NCBI GenBank assembly: GCA_001295775.1
Contig: LJIA01000015.1
Span: 1-64,000 of the forward strand
Length of the DNA: 64,000 nucleotides
Reading direction: 5' to 3'
From: a beta proteobacterium AAP99
GTDB taxonomy: Bacteria; Pseudomonadota; Gammaproteobacteria; Burkholderiales; Burkholderiaceae_C
Shown here: positions 17,316 through 25,989 of the stretch, in pieces
Numbering within the stretch: position 1 is the stretch's first letter
Layout: the number at the start of each line of letters is the position of its first letter
Position numbers and translations under genes: made by a program
Notes under the pieces: generated by a model
Told to the model about the DNA's origin: nothing
The model's database searches: none
What the model saw: only the letters and a program-made list of their open reading frames with translations

Positions 17316-17903
17316 GTGCTGGTCATGATCGACAACTACGACAGCTTTACCTACAACCTGGTGCAGTACTTCGGCGAGCTGGGCGAAGACGTACGCGTGT
17401 TCCGCAATGACGAGACCACGCCGCAGGCCATCGAGGCGCTCAGCCCGGATCGCATCTGCATCAGCCCGGGGCCCTGTGCGCCCGCCCAGGCCGGTATCTC
17501 GATTGCGACGATCCGCCACTTCGCTGGCAGGCTGCCGGTGCTCGGCGTGTGCCTGGGCCACCAGGCGATCGGCGAGGCCTTCGGTGGCAAGGTGATCAAG
17601 GCCCGCAAGGTCATGCACGGCAAGACCGACACGATCGAGACCAAGCAGCAAGGCGTGTTTGCCAATCTGCCGCGCAGCTTCACGGTCACGCGCTATCACT
17701 CGCTGGCGATCGAGCGCGAGAGCTTGCCTGCCGAGCTCATGGTCACCGCCTGGACCGAGGACGGCGAGATCATGGGCGTGAAGCACAAGCTCCATGCCGT
17801 CGAAGGCGTGCAGTTCCACCCGGAGTCCATCCTCTCGGAGTATGGGCGCGATCTGCTGCGCAACTTCCTGAACCAATCTGCCGCCACTGCGAGCGCCCAC
17901 TGA
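17316..17903 (+). CDS. trpG: Anthranilate synthase component II (glutamine amidotransferase)
   Basis: A 195-residue class I glutamine amidotransferase supplying ammonia to TrpE. The catalytic triad is visible: Cys79 in [15 protein letters not shown], and the His-Glu pair in VQFHPESIL. The oxyanion segment is [11 protein letters not shown]. In many bacteria this subunit also serves aminodeoxychorismate synthase. The start is GTG at 17316, giving the normal [18 protein letters not shown]. It lies three bases after ltaE and 15 before trpD. Confidence 0.97.
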   Translation: MLVMIDNYDSFTYNLVQYFGELGEDVRVFRNDETTPQAIEALSPDRICISPGPCAPAQAGISIATIRHFAGRLPVLGVCLGHQAIGEAFGGKVIKARKVMHGKTDTIETKQQGVFANLPRSFTVTRYHSLAIERESLPAELMVTAWTEDGEIMGVKHKLHAVEGVQFHPESILSEYGRDLLRNFLNQSAATASAH

Positions 17904-17918
17904 GCGCGGAGCCCCACC

Positions 17919-18950
17919 ATGCCCATCACCCCGAACGAAGCCCTGCAACGCACCATCGAGCACCGCGAGATCTTCCATGACGAGATGGTCAAGATCATGC
18001 GCATGATCATGGCCGGAGAGATTTCGCCGGCCATGACCGCGGCGATCCTGACCGGTCTGCGCGTCAAGAAGGAAACCATCGGCGAGATCACCGCCGCGGC
18101 CGAGGTGATGCGCGAGTTCTCGACCAAGGTGCCGGTCAAGCCCCATGCAAACCTGGTGGATGTGGTGGGTACGGGTGGTGATGCCGCGCACACCTTCAAC
18201 ATCTCGACGGCCAGCATGTTCGTGGCTGCGGCGGCCGGCGCCAAGGTCGCCAAGCATGGCGGGCGCAGCGTGTCCTCCAAGAGCGGCAGCGCCGATGTGC
18301 TCGAGGCTCTGGGCGTGAATCTGAACCAGTCGCCCGCACGCATTGCCCAGTGCATCGACGAGCTCGGCCTGGGCTTCATGTTCGCACCCAACCACCATCC
18401 GGCCATGAAGAACGTCGCGCCGATCCGCAAGGAACTCGGCGTGCGCACCATCTTCAACATCCTCGGGCCCCTGACGAACCCGGCGGGCGCGCAGAACATC
18501 CTGATGGGCGTGTTCCACCCGGACCTCGTCGGCATCCAGGTGCGTGTGCTGCAGCGCCTGGGCGCCGAGCATGCCGTCGTGGTCTATGGCAAGGACGGCA
18601 TGGACGAGGTGTCCCTCGGCGCCGCCACCATGGTCGGTGAACTGAAGAACGGCGAAGTGCATGAGTACGAGATTCACCCCGAGGACTTCGGGCTGGCCAT
18701 GTTCAGCAACCGCGGCCTGAAAGTGCTGGACGCGGTGGAGTCCAAGACCATGCTGCTCGAAGCACTGGGCGACACGCCGGGCACGCCGCGCGACATCGTG
18801 ATCTTCAACGCGGGCGTCGCGCTCTATGCCGCGAACGTGGCCGCCGACATTCCGGCGGGCATTGCGCTGGCCCGGGAGGCCATCCGCTCCGGCGCGGCGC
18901 GTCGGAAGCTGGACGACTTCGTGGCCTTCAACGCAAGTGCGAGCCTATGA
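17919..18950 (+). CDS. trpD: Anthranilate phosphoribosyltransferase
   Basis: A 343-residue enzyme transferring the phosphoribosyl group of PRPP to anthranilate. Hallmarks are [20 protein letters not shown] (PRPP binding), [40 protein letters not shown] and [16 protein letters not shown]. Length is standard. Its stop overlaps the trpC start (ATGA), so the two are translationally coupled. Confidence 0.97.
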   Translation: MPITPNEALQRTIEHREIFHDEMVKIMRMIMAGEISPAMTAAILTGLRVKKETIGEITAAAEVMREFSTKVPVKPHANLVDVVGTGGDAAHTFNISTASMFVAAAAGAKVAKHGGRSVSSKSGSADVLEALGVNLNQSPARIAQCIDELGLGFMFAPNHHPAMKNVAPIRKELGVRTIFNILGPLTNPAGAQNILMGVFHPDLVGIQVRVLQRLGAEHAVVVYGKDGMDEVSLGAATMVGELKNGEVHEYEIHPEDFGLAMFSNRGLKVLDAVESKTMLLEALGDTPGTPRDIVIFNAGVALYAANVAADIPAGIALAREAIRSGAARRKLDDFVAFNASASL

Positions 18951-19738
18951 GTGACATCCTGACCAAGATCCTCGCCACCAAGCGCGAGGAAATCACCGCC
19001 GGGCAGAAAGACCGCCCCTTGACCGAGCTGCGCGCACAAGGAGAGGCCCAGCGCGGGAAGCAGCGCGGCTTTGCGCAGGCCATGCAGACCCGCGTGGCAG
19101 CAGGTCATGCCGCCGTGATTGCGGAAGTGAAGAAGGCCAGCCCGAGCAAGGGCGTGATGCGCGACCCGTTCTATCCGGCCGTGATTGCCCACAGTTATGC
19201 GCTGCACCACGCCACCTGCCTGTCGGTGCTGACTGATGTGCAGTATTTCCAGGGCAGCCCGGACTATCTGCGCCAGGCGCGCGCGGCCTGCGCGCTGCCG
19301 GTGATCCGCAAGGACTTCATCATCGATGAGTACCAGGTGGCCGAGGCGGCTGCCATGGGCGCGGATGCAATCCTGCTGATCGTGGCGGCGCTCGATGCGG
19401 CTGCGCTGCACGATCTGGAAGCCTGCGCATCGCACTATGGGCTGGATGTGCTGGTGGAGGTGCATGACGCGGCCGAGCTGGAGGTGGCGCTGACGCTCAA
19501 GACCCCGCTGCTGGGCATCAACAACCGGAACCTGCGCACCTTCGATGTCACGCTGGACACCACGCTCAATCTGCTGGCACAGATCCCCGCAGATCGGCTG
19601 GTGGTCACGGAGTCCGGGATCCATACACCGGGCGATGTCGCAAAGATGCGCGCTGCCGGCGTGCATGCTTTTCTGGTGGGCGAGGCCTTCATGCGCGCTC
19701 CTGACCCCGGCACCGAGCTGGCGCGGCTGTTTGCTTGA
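18947..19738 (+). CDS. trpC: Indole-3-glycerol-phosphate synthase
   Basis: A 263-residue TIM-barrel enzyme converting carboxyphenylaminodeoxyribulose phosphate to indole-3-glycerol phosphate. Signatures are [74 protein letters not shown] and [15 protein letters not shown]. There is no fused TrpF domain; trpF, trpB and trpA are not in this window. Its stop shares one base with the ung start. Confidence 0.97.
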   Translation: MSDILTKILATKREEITAGQKDRPLTELRAQGEAQRGKQRGFAQAMQTRVAAGHAAVIAEVKKASPSKGVMRDPFYPAVIAHSYALHHATCLSVLTDVQYFQGSPDYLRQARAACALPVIRKDFIIDEYQVAEAAAMGADAILLIVAALDAAALHDLEACASHYGLDVLVEVHDAAELEVALTLKTPLLGINNRNLRTFDVTLDTTLNLLAQIPADRLVVTESGIHTPGDVAKMRAAGVHAFLVGEAFMRAPDPGTELARLFA

Positions 19739-20469
19739 TGGCGGCCACCCCCGATTTGTTCAGCGGCGCAGTTTCGCCCGCACTCAGCGAACCGTTGGCG
19801 CGGCGCTTCGATGCATTGCCCTCCGACTGGCAAGCCTTGGCACCGCGCTTTCTTGCGAGCAGCACGAAGACGCAGCTGTGCGCGGCGGTGGATGCACGGC
19901 GTAAGGCGGGCGCCACGATCTACCCGCCTCATCCATTCGCCACCTTGCACGAACTCGCGCCTGCCGCTGTGCGTGTTGTCGTGCTCGGGCAGGACCCCTA
20001 TCACGGCGCCGGGCAGGCACAGGGCCGGGCCTTCTCGGTCCCTGCAGGCATGAAGCTGCCGCCGAGCCTGCGAAATATCTACGCCGAGATCAGCCGCGAG
20101 TCCGGCACGCCGCTCTCGGCCAACGGTGATCTTGGGCGCTGGGTGCAGCAAGGCGTGCTGCTGCTGAATACTGTGCTCACAGTGGAAGACGGCGCAGCAG
20201 CCAGCCACGCAGGGCTGGGTTGGGAAGCGTTCACGGACGAACTCATCGGCGCTCTGGGCCAGCAAGCGAGACCCCTGGCCTTCCTGCTCTGGGGCGCACC
20301 CGCGCAGAAGAAGCGCACGCTCGTCGGGCCGCAGCATCTGGTGCTGTGCGCCAACCATCCCTCACCGCTGTCGGCGCGGCGCCCGCCCATGCCCTTTATC
20401 GGTTGCGGGCACTTCGCTCAGGTCAATGCCTGGCTGAGCGCGCGGGGCGACGCACCGATCGCCTGGTAG
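19738..20469 (+). CDS. ung: Uracil-DNA glycosylase (family 1)
   Basis: A 243-residue enzyme removing uracil from DNA. The water-activating motif is VVLGQDPYHGAGQAQGRAFS with catalytic Asp86, and the leucine-loop motif is ANHPSPLSARR. It begins at the ATG sharing its A with the trpC stop (TGATG), so it reads as the last gene of the trp operon run, a common Burkholderiales arrangement. It converges on the lipoprotein hydrolase gene, with 9 bases between stops. Confidence 0.95.
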   Translation: MAATPDLFSGAVSPALSEPLARRFDALPSDWQALAPRFLASSTKTQLCAAVDARRKAGATIYPPHPFATLHELAPAAVRVVVLGQDPYHGAGQAQGRAFSVPAGMKLPPSLRNIYAEISRESGTPLSANGDLGRWVQQGVLLLNTVLTVEDGAAASHAGLGWEAFTDELIGALGQQARPLAFLLWGAPAQKKRTLVGPQHLVLCANHPSPLSARRPPMPFIGCGHFAQVNAWLSARGDAPIAW

Positions 20470-20478
20470 ACGATCCGC

Positions 20479-21351
20479 TCAGCTGGAGCGTCCGGCGCGA
20501 ACCTGCTGCGTTGCGCTGACAAAGCGTTCCACCGTGGCGCGGTACTCCGCGTTGCCCATGGTGGAAAAGCCGCTGTGATTGCCGCCCTCCACGATCAGAA
20601 GCTGCCGCGCTGACACGGGTGCCTTCTGCGCAGCGGCACAGAGCTGCTCGCTCATGCGGTAGGGAATCACGCCGTCGCGCGTGCCGTGAATGAAGAGCAC
20701 GGGCTTGGCCAGATCGCGCACCTTGGCCAGCGAGTCGAAGTCCTGCGTGATGAGCAGACTCAGGCCGGGTACCCAGCCCCACTTGAACTCACGCACCAGA
20801 TCGGCGATGCGGGTGAAGCTGGCTTCCACGATCAGGCCGGCAAACTGGCCCTGGGTGTCCTTGCGTGTCGCCAGATCGATGGCGATCGCGCCGCCGAGGC
20901 TGTGACCGTACACATAGCGCTGATCCGCACGCGGCTCGCGACGCTTGAGCTCCTCGAACGCCAGGCGCGCATCTTCGTAGGCGGATTCCTCAGAGGGCAC
21001 GCGGGGGCTGGAGGCACCAAAGCCGCGGTAGTCGATGGCCAGCACGTTGAAACCCATCTGCTGCCAGCGCTCGATGCGAAACACGCTGCCGTTCAGGTTC
21101 CAGCGCGCGCCATGCAGATACAGCAGCGTGGGCGCACCGTCCTTGCCTGCGGGCAGATACCAGCTGCGCACGCTCTCGCTGCCCAGCTTCAGGTCGAACA
21201 CTTCGGTGCCGGCTGGCGCCTCGCGCGACCAGCGCGGCGCGCCCTCCTCGACGCGGAAGATGGCCTTGCGCTGCGCCGTGTCCAGACTGGCGCAGCCCGC
21301 AATCGCCAGCACGGCCGCCAGCGCGGCCAGAATCAATCGGAGCTGTTTCAT
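20479..21351 (-). CDS. Alpha/beta hydrolase lipoprotein
   Basis: A 290-residue protein with a lipoprotein signal (AAVLAIAGC, Cys20) followed by an alpha/beta hydrolase fold. The nucleophile elbow is YVYGHSLGGAIAIDL, the acid lies in LFIHGTRDGVIPYRM, and the histidine is in VEGGNHSGF. Other family strands are PTLLYLHGARWNLNGS and LAIDYRGFGAS. Likely an envelope esterase or peptidase-like hydrolase of the BEM46/YfhR type; the substrate is unknown. It is divergent from the nitronate-monooxygenase-like gene, with about 120 bases between them. The ATG at 21351 begins the lipoprotein signal. Confidence 0.88.
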   Translation of the reverse strand: MKQLRLILAALAAVLAIAGCASLDTAQRKAIFRVEEGAPRWSREAPAGTEVFDLKLGSESVRSWYLPAGKDGAPTLLYLHGARWNLNGSVFRIERWQQMGFNVLAIDYRGFGASSPRVPSEESAYEDARLAFEELKRREPRADQRYVYGHSLGGAIAIDLATRKDTQGQFAGLIVEASFTRIADLVREFKWGWVPGLSLLITQDFDSLAKVRDLAKPVLFIHGTRDGVIPYRMSEQLCAAAQKAPVSARQLLIVEGGNHSGFSTMGNAEYRATVERFVSATQQVRAGRSS

Positions 21352-21438
21352 GGGTCCATACGATGCCAAAACCGAGCCGAGGTTCAAACACCCGCATTCC
21401 CGCAGCCATGGGCGGCTGCTACGATGGCCCGATGTTTT

Positions 21439-21452
21439 CGAACGATCGTTCG
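21439..21452. promoter_or_regulatory. Perfect 14-base palindrome upstream of the flavin oxidoreductase gene
   Basis: CGAACGATCGTTCG reads identically on both strands and lies 19 bases before the ATG at 21472. Sites with an AACG(N)2CGTT core are typical TetR-family operators. Its position suggests control of the flavin oxidoreductase and perhaps of the divergent hydrolase. No TetR gene is nearby, so the regulator is unknown. Confidence 0.5.
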
Positions 21453-21471
21453 TTTTTCTGGAGTTTCTGCG

Positions 21472-22449
21472 ATGTCGCTGCACGCCCTGCTCAAGGATCG
21501 CCTGTCGGTTCCGGTGATCGCCAGTCCGATGTTCATCCTCTCGAACCCGAAGATGGTGATCGAGCAGTGCAAGGCCGGCGTGGTGGGCAGCTTTCCGGCG
21601 CTCAATGCCCGACCCGCCAGCCAGCTGGACGAATGGCTGCACGAGATCACCGAGACGCTGGACGCCTACAACAAGACCAACCCGGACCGGCCGGCTGCGC
21701 CCTTTGCCATCAACCAGATCGTGCACAAGAGCAACGACCGGCTCGAGCACGATCTCGAAATGACCGTGAAGTGGAAGGTGCCCATCGTCATCACCAGCCT
21801 GGGCGCCCGCGAGGACGTGAACGCGGCCGTGCACAGCTATGGCGGCTACACCCTGCACGACATCATCAATGACCGCTTTGCGCGCAAGGCGATCGAGAAG
21901 GGCGCGGACGGCATCATCGCCGTGGCCGCGGGTGCAGGCGGCCATGCGGGCACGCTCTCGCCCTTCGCACTGGTGCAGGAGATCCGCCAATGGTTTGACG
22001 GCCCGCTGCTGTTGTCCGGCTCGATTGCCACCGGCCGTGCCGTCCTGGCCGCCCAGGCCATGGGCGCGGACTACGGCTACATCGGCAGCGCCTTCATTGC
22101 CACCGAGGAAGCGCGCTGCGCCGACGACTACAAGCAGGCCGTGGTGGACTGCAAGGCCGACGACATTGTCTACACCAACCTGTTCACCGGGGTACACGGC
22201 AACTACCTCAAGCCCTCCATCGTGGCTGCGGGTCTGGACCCCGACCACTTGCCCGAGAGCGATCCGAGCAAGATGAACTTCGGCTCGGGCGGCACGGAAG
22301 CGAAGAAGGCCTGGAAGGACATCTGGGGCTGCGGCCAGGGCATCGGTGCGGTCGACGCCATCGTTCCTGTTCGCGAGCGTGTGGCACGTCTGGCGGGGGA
22401 GTATCGCGAGGCCTGCCGCATGATCGAGGGCCTGACCGCGCGCTACTGA
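21472..22449 (+). CDS. NAD(P)H-dependent flavin oxidoreductase / nitronate monooxygenase family
   Basis: A 325-residue FMN TIM-barrel protein of the 2-nitropropane dioxygenase class. Family features are VPVIASPMFILSNPKMVIEQ, VVGSFPALNARP, the phosphate-binding stretch AAGAGGHAGTLSPFALVQEI, LLLSGSIATGRAVLAAQAMG and YIGSAFIATEEA. Members oxidise alkyl nitronates or act as flavin reductases; related proteins occur in fatty-acid and polyketide pathways as trans-acting enoyl reductases, so the substrate is not fixed. A palindrome in the leader suggests specific repression. Confidence 0.9.
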   Translation: MSLHALLKDRLSVPVIASPMFILSNPKMVIEQCKAGVVGSFPALNARPASQLDEWLHEITETLDAYNKTNPDRPAAPFAINQIVHKSNDRLEHDLEMTVKWKVPIVITSLGAREDVNAAVHSYGGYTLHDIINDRFARKAIEKGADGIIAVAAGAGGHAGTLSPFALVQEIRQWFDGPLLLSGSIATGRAVLAAQAMGADYGYIGSAFIATEEARCADDYKQAVVDCKADDIVYTNLFTGVHGNYLKPSIVAAGLDPDHLPESDPSKMNFGSGGTEAKKAWKDIWGCGQGIGAVDAIVPVRERVARLAGEYREACRMIEGLTARY

Positions 22450-22602
22450 GTGGGCGCAGGAACGGGCCGCCGCGCAATTCAGGCAAATCCCGGTCAAGGA
22501 ATGCGCGAGTTTCACGCCTGACCGAGCGTGCCGAGGCGGCCGAGCGGGTATCTTTCCGCGTGATGCTCCTTGAGAAGACGCAGGCCGCGTCGCTGGCAGA
22601 TC

Positions 22603-23754
22603 GTGGCCTTTGATATCCGCACCATGTTCATGATCGCCGCCCTGCTCGGGCTGGCGATGGGCGCCATCGTGCTGCTGATGCAGCGCTCGGCGCCCAGTTC
22701 GGTGCGCGGCTTGTTGGAAACCGGCTGGTCGGCGATCGCCTTTGCCGTGGCCTCTCTGCTGATCGCCCTGCGCGATTACCTGCCTGATGTGCTGACCTTT
22801 CTGCTGGCCAACGTGATGCTCTATGTCGCGCTGGCCGGCAACGCCTACGGCGTGGCGCGCTTCTACCAGCGCAGCGATCTGGCACGAGTCATCTACGGCA
22901 TCGCCCTGCTCTGCGGTGTGATCTACACCGGCATCTATGTGCTCGGGGCAGGCATCCAGGGCCGCGTGTACGTGTACACCGCCGCACTGCTGGTGCTCTT
23001 CGGCATCAAGACCTGGCTGCTGCTGCGCGAGACCCGCGGCAATCGCGGCATCGGCTGGGGGCTGATGCTTGCGCTCACCCTGGCCATGATGGGCCTGGCC
23101 AGCGCGCGGGCCTTCGTTTTTGCCACCTCCCCGGTGGCCGACAGCGTGTTCTCCCAGCACCCGGTCAATGTGGCGCACGGTGTGGGGAGCATGTTCGCGC
23201 TGGTGTTCATGACCCTGGCATTCATCCTGGCCGTGAACGAGCGTTACCGCCAGGTGCTGCAGGATCTGGCCTACACCGATTCGCTTACCGGGCTGATGAA
23301 CCGCCGCGCCTTCATGGATGCCATGGCGCGCGAACATGCCAAGGTGCAGCGCGGCCAGAACGGCTATTGCGTGGCAGTGGCGGATCTGGACCACTTCAAG
23401 CGCATCAACGATGCGCTGGGCCATGCCGCGGGCGACCGGGTGCTGGAATCCTTTGCCTCGCGCGTGCAGGCCTGCATCCGCCCCGGCGATGTGGTGGGCC
23501 GCATCGGCGGCGAGGAGTTCGCCATCGGTCTGCCCGGCGTGAGCCAGGCCGAAGGCATGCAGATCATCGAGCGCATCCGCAAGCTGGTGGCGGCCACGCC
23601 TGTGAACTGGCGCGGCGAGCCGATCATGATCACGGTTTCGATCGGCCTGTCGCGCTGCAAGGAGGTCGACACCAGCTTCGAGCAGGTGCTGATGCGAGCC
23701 GATCAGGCCCTGTACGAGGCCAAGCTCACGCGCGACGCCACCGCCGCCAAGTGA
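22603..23754 (+). CDS. Membrane diguanylate cyclase (GGDEF)
   Basis: A 383-residue protein with an N-terminal sensor of about six transmembrane helices (residues 5-210, for example ALLGLAMGAIVLLMQ and GVIYTGIYVLGAGI). The cytoplasmic GGDEF domain has the active-site signature GGEEF at 302-306. The inhibitory I-site RPGD lies five residues before it, so product feedback is likely. Substrate-binding residues DLDHFKRINDALGHAAGD are present. It should synthesise cyclic di-GMP. The start is uncertain: GTG at 22603 directly precedes the FDIRTMF stretch, and TTG at 22570 gives 11 more residues. The PLP enzyme gene follows after 39 bases, so they may be co-transcribed. Confidence 0.9.
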   Translation: MAFDIRTMFMIAALLGLAMGAIVLLMQRSAPSSVRGLLETGWSAIAFAVASLLIALRDYLPDVLTFLLANVMLYVALAGNAYGVARFYQRSDLARVIYGIALLCGVIYTGIYVLGAGIQGRVYVYTAALLVLFGIKTWLLLRETRGNRGIGWGLMLALTLAMMGLASARAFVFATSPVADSVFSQHPVNVAHGVGSMFALVFMTLAFILAVNERYRQVLQDLAYTDSLTGLMNRRAFMDAMAREHAKVQRGQNGYCVAVADLDHFKRINDALGHAAGDRVLESFASRVQACIRPGDVVGRIGGEEFAIGLPGVSQAEGMQIIERIRKLVAATPVNWRGEPIMITVSIGLSRCKEVDTSFEQVLMRADQALYEAKLTRDATAAK

Positions 23755-23793
23755 TCCGCGCCAGCCCGCGCGCCCACCTTCTAAGCCGAGCCC

Positions 23794-24897
23794 ATGCACC
23801 CTGACCAAGGCGACTGGACGCGCCACGCCATCGCGAGGATCGAAGCGGACTTCCGCCGCTCCAGCGACACGCACCTCATCGCCGTGGCCCTGCCCGGCTT
23901 TGCCGGCATCGACCTGTACTTCAAGGACGAGAGCAGCCACCCCACGGGCAGCCTGAAGCACCGCCTGGCCCGCTCGCTGTTTCTCTACGCCCTGTGCAAT
24001 GGCTGGCTGCGCGAGGGCAGCACGGTGGTGGAAGCCTCCAGCGGCTCCACCGCCATCTCCGAGGCCTACTTCGCGCGCCTGCTGGGCCTGCCCTTCGTGG
24101 CCGTGATGCCGGCGAGCACCTCGGCTGAGAAGATTGCCGCGATCGAGTTCTACGGTGGGCGCTGCGATCTCGTGGCGCACTCCGCGCAGGTCTACACCCG
24201 CGCCGCGCAGATCGCGCGCGAGACCGGCGGCCACTACATGGACCAGTTCACCTACGCGGAGCGGGCCACCGACTGGCGCAGCAACAACAACATTGCCGAG
24301 AGCCTGTTCGAGCAGATGGCGCTCGAACCGCACCCGGTGCCCACATGGATCGTGACCGGCGCAGGCACCGGCGGCACGGCAGCCACGCTGGGGCGCTTCG
24401 TGCGCTACCGCCAGCACCCCACGCGCGTGCTGGTGGCCGACCCCGAGCACAGCGTGTTCTTCGACCACTACCGCACCCGCGACTGCAGCCTGACGGCTGA
24501 GCAGGGTTCGCGCATCGAAGGCATCGGCCGGCCGCGGGTGGAGGCCTCGTTTCTGCCGAGCATCATCGACGCGATGGTCAAGGTGCCGGACGCCCTGTCG
24601 ATCGCTGCGGCGCATGAACTGAGCGCGCGACTGGGCCGCCGCGTCGGCGGCTCCACGGGCACCAATCTGGTGGCCGCGCTGTGGGCGGCGCAGCAGATGA
24701 AGCAGCGCGGCGAGACCGGCTCGATCGTCGCCATCCTGTGCGACGCCGGCGAACGCTATGGGCGCACCTACTTCGATGCCGACTGGCTCGCGGCGCAGGG
24801 CTTTGCGCTCGAGGTGCCGCGCGCGCAGATGCATGCGGCGATGGACCGCGGCGAGCCAATGGCGCTCGCAGCGGCCGGCGCCGTGCAAACGGCTTAG
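23794..24897 (+). CDS. PLP-dependent cysteine synthase family protein (Cds1-like)
   Basis: A 367-residue fold-type II PLP enzyme. The PLP lysine is K55 in [15 protein letters not shown]; substrate-binding [17 protein letters not shown] and the phosphate loop [13 protein letters not shown] are intact. The N-terminal [11 protein letters not shown] pattern and the C-terminal extension resemble Cds1-type L-cysteine desulfhydrases more than CysK or CysM, so hydrogen sulfide release from cysteine is a possible activity; cysteine synthesis is the alternative. It follows the diguanylate cyclase gene closely and is followed by a clear intrinsic terminator. Confidence 0.87.
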   Translation: MHPDQGDWTRHAIARIEADFRRSSDTHLIAVALPGFAGIDLYFKDESSHPTGSLKHRLARSLFLYALCNGWLREGSTVVEASSGSTAISEAYFARLLGLPFVAVMPASTSAEKIAAIEFYGGRCDLVAHSAQVYTRAAQIARETGGHYMDQFTYAERATDWRSNNNIAESLFEQMALEPHPVPTWIVTGAGTGGTAATLGRFVRYRQHPTRVLVADPEHSVFFDHYRTRDCSLTAEQGSRIEGIGRPRVEASFLPSIIDAMVKVPDALSIAAAHELSARLGRRVGGSTGTNLVAALWAAQQMKQRGETGSIVAILCDAGERYGRTYFDADWLAAQGFALEVPRAQMHAAMDRGEPMALAAAGAVQTA

Positions 24898-24963
24898 GCG
24901 CGGCGCAAGGCCACACGGGCGTGTCCGCAGCGCTGGCGCGCCTCTTCAGGCAGCCTGCCTGAA

Positions 24964-24986
24964 TCCGCCTGCTGGGCGGGTTTTTT
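24964..24986 (+). terminator. Intrinsic terminator after the Cds1-like gene
   Basis: A short G+C stem (CCGCC at 24965-24969 pairing with GGCGG at 24975-24979, plus a T-G pair outside) is followed by six Ts at 24981-24986. A second small hairpin (TTCAGGCA / TGCCTGAA, 24945-24963) precedes it. It lies 67 bases past the plus-strand stop. Confidence 0.7.
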
Positions 24987-25002
24987 CAGGCACACCCCCT
25001 GA

Positions 25003-25065
25003 AGACGCTTGCTGGATGCGGTTCTTCAAGGCAACCGCCTGAAGAACCGCATGGGACAAGCGGAA
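25003..25065 (+). repeat. Dispersed palindromic element, copy B
   Basis: A hairpin with ATGCGGTTCTTCAAGGC at 25016-25032 pairing with GCCTGAAGAACCGCAT at 25037-25052 (one bulged A). It is preceded by GACGCTTGCTGG and followed by the tail GGGACAAGCGG. It lies between the convergent Cds1-like and CBS protein genes. Confidence 0.75.
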
Positions 25066-25110
25066 CCGGGCATGCCGCGCTGCAGAATCAGCGCACTGCC
25101 CGGCTCGCTC

Positions 25111-25695
25111 TCAGTGCGCCAGCGCTTCCTCGATCTCCGCAAAGCTCGTGGCCGCGTGGCTGAGTTCCAGCGTCACACCCAGCTGCCGCGCGATCTGTGA
25201 CAGCGAGAAGATGCCGCGCACCCGCTGGCGGCCCTGCGCATCCACATCCAGCACCACGGCGTGCTGGCGGTTGTGCTCGCGCAGGTTGGCAATCACTTCG
25301 CTCACGCGCGCATGCTCCACCTCGTGCAGCAGCAGCGCCTCCAGGCGCGACATGGGCGTCATCACGTCGCCCACCTGCAGCTCGGCGTGGCGCATGCGGC
25401 GCTCCTGCGCGAGGCGGATCGGCCGCTCACCGAGCAGGTCGGTGGCGGTGATCACGCCGGCCAGCAGGCCCTGCTCGGTGACCAGCAGCATGCGTACGCC
25501 GCGCTGGCGCATGTAGCGCTCGGCCTCGCCGATCTGGGTGTGGGTGTCGATGATGGCGGCGGGCACGCGCGCCAGATCCGTCATCACGTCCAGCGCGGGG
25601 CTGTCCGGGCTGAGGCGGCGCTGTGCGGCCTCGGGCTGGCAGATCCGGACGGGGCCGGCGATGGTGTGGGAGGACAGTTGTTGTGTGCGATCCAT
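25111..25695 (-). CDS. Two-CBS-domain protein
   Basis: A 194-residue cytoplasmic protein made of two CBS domains (about 35-95 and 108-180). CBS strand patterns are MRQRGVRMLLVTEQGLLAGVIT then ATDLLGE, and later HAVVLDVD with RVRGIFSLSQIARQL. CBS pairs bind adenosine nucleotides such as AMP, ATP or SAM and regulate other proteins. No effector domain is fused, so it may be a stand-alone energy sensor. Convergent with the Cds1-like gene. Confidence 0.9.
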   Translation of the reverse strand: MDRTQQLSSHTIAGPVRICQPEAAQRRLSPDSPALDVMTDLARVPAAIIDTHTQIGEAERYMRQRGVRMLLVTEQGLLAGVITATDLLGERPIRLAQERRMRHAELQVGDVMTPMSRLEALLLHEVEHARVSEVIANLREHNRQHAVVLDVDAQGRQRVRGIFSLSQIARQLGVTLELSHAATSFAEIEEALAH

Positions 25696-25989
25696 GTGAA
25701 CGCTGCTCCTTGGCTGGCGGCATCGCGCGCGTGAAAGGACACCCTTGCGCGCCGCGACCGCGTTCTTTCACCATAGGCAGCGCGGCGCAAAAGCGCGAGG
25801 CCAAAGCGCCGCAGAATGGTTGCTGCGCATGGATTGGGCGTTCGCCGTCAGTGGACTGACAGACTGGCGCACCAGCACGGTGCTTAGCACGACGCGTGCG
25901 ACTGCCGGAACCGAGACGACTTGCGGGGTGCGCCGCTGCAGACCCGCCAAGGCGAGCAGACAGAACCTGTCCGCCCGGGCGCGCTGCAC
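25696..25989. other. Intergenic region between the CBS and DUF748 genes
   Basis: I see no gene supported by codon pattern or family similarity. It should carry the promoter of the CBS gene (minus strand) and the 3' untranslated region of the DUF748 gene. No clear hairpin with a T-run was found. Confidence 0.3.

Noticed and set aside
16917-18677. A 586-codon minus-strand frame opposite ltaE, trpG and trpD
   Set aside because: Antisense shadow of three certain genes; His/Asp-rich and without domain signals.
20479-24888. A 1469-codon open frame on the minus strand
   Set aside because: Only its last 290 codons (the lipoprotein hydrolase) resemble a protein. The rest is antisense to three well-identified genes, in a high-GC region where reverse frames stay open.
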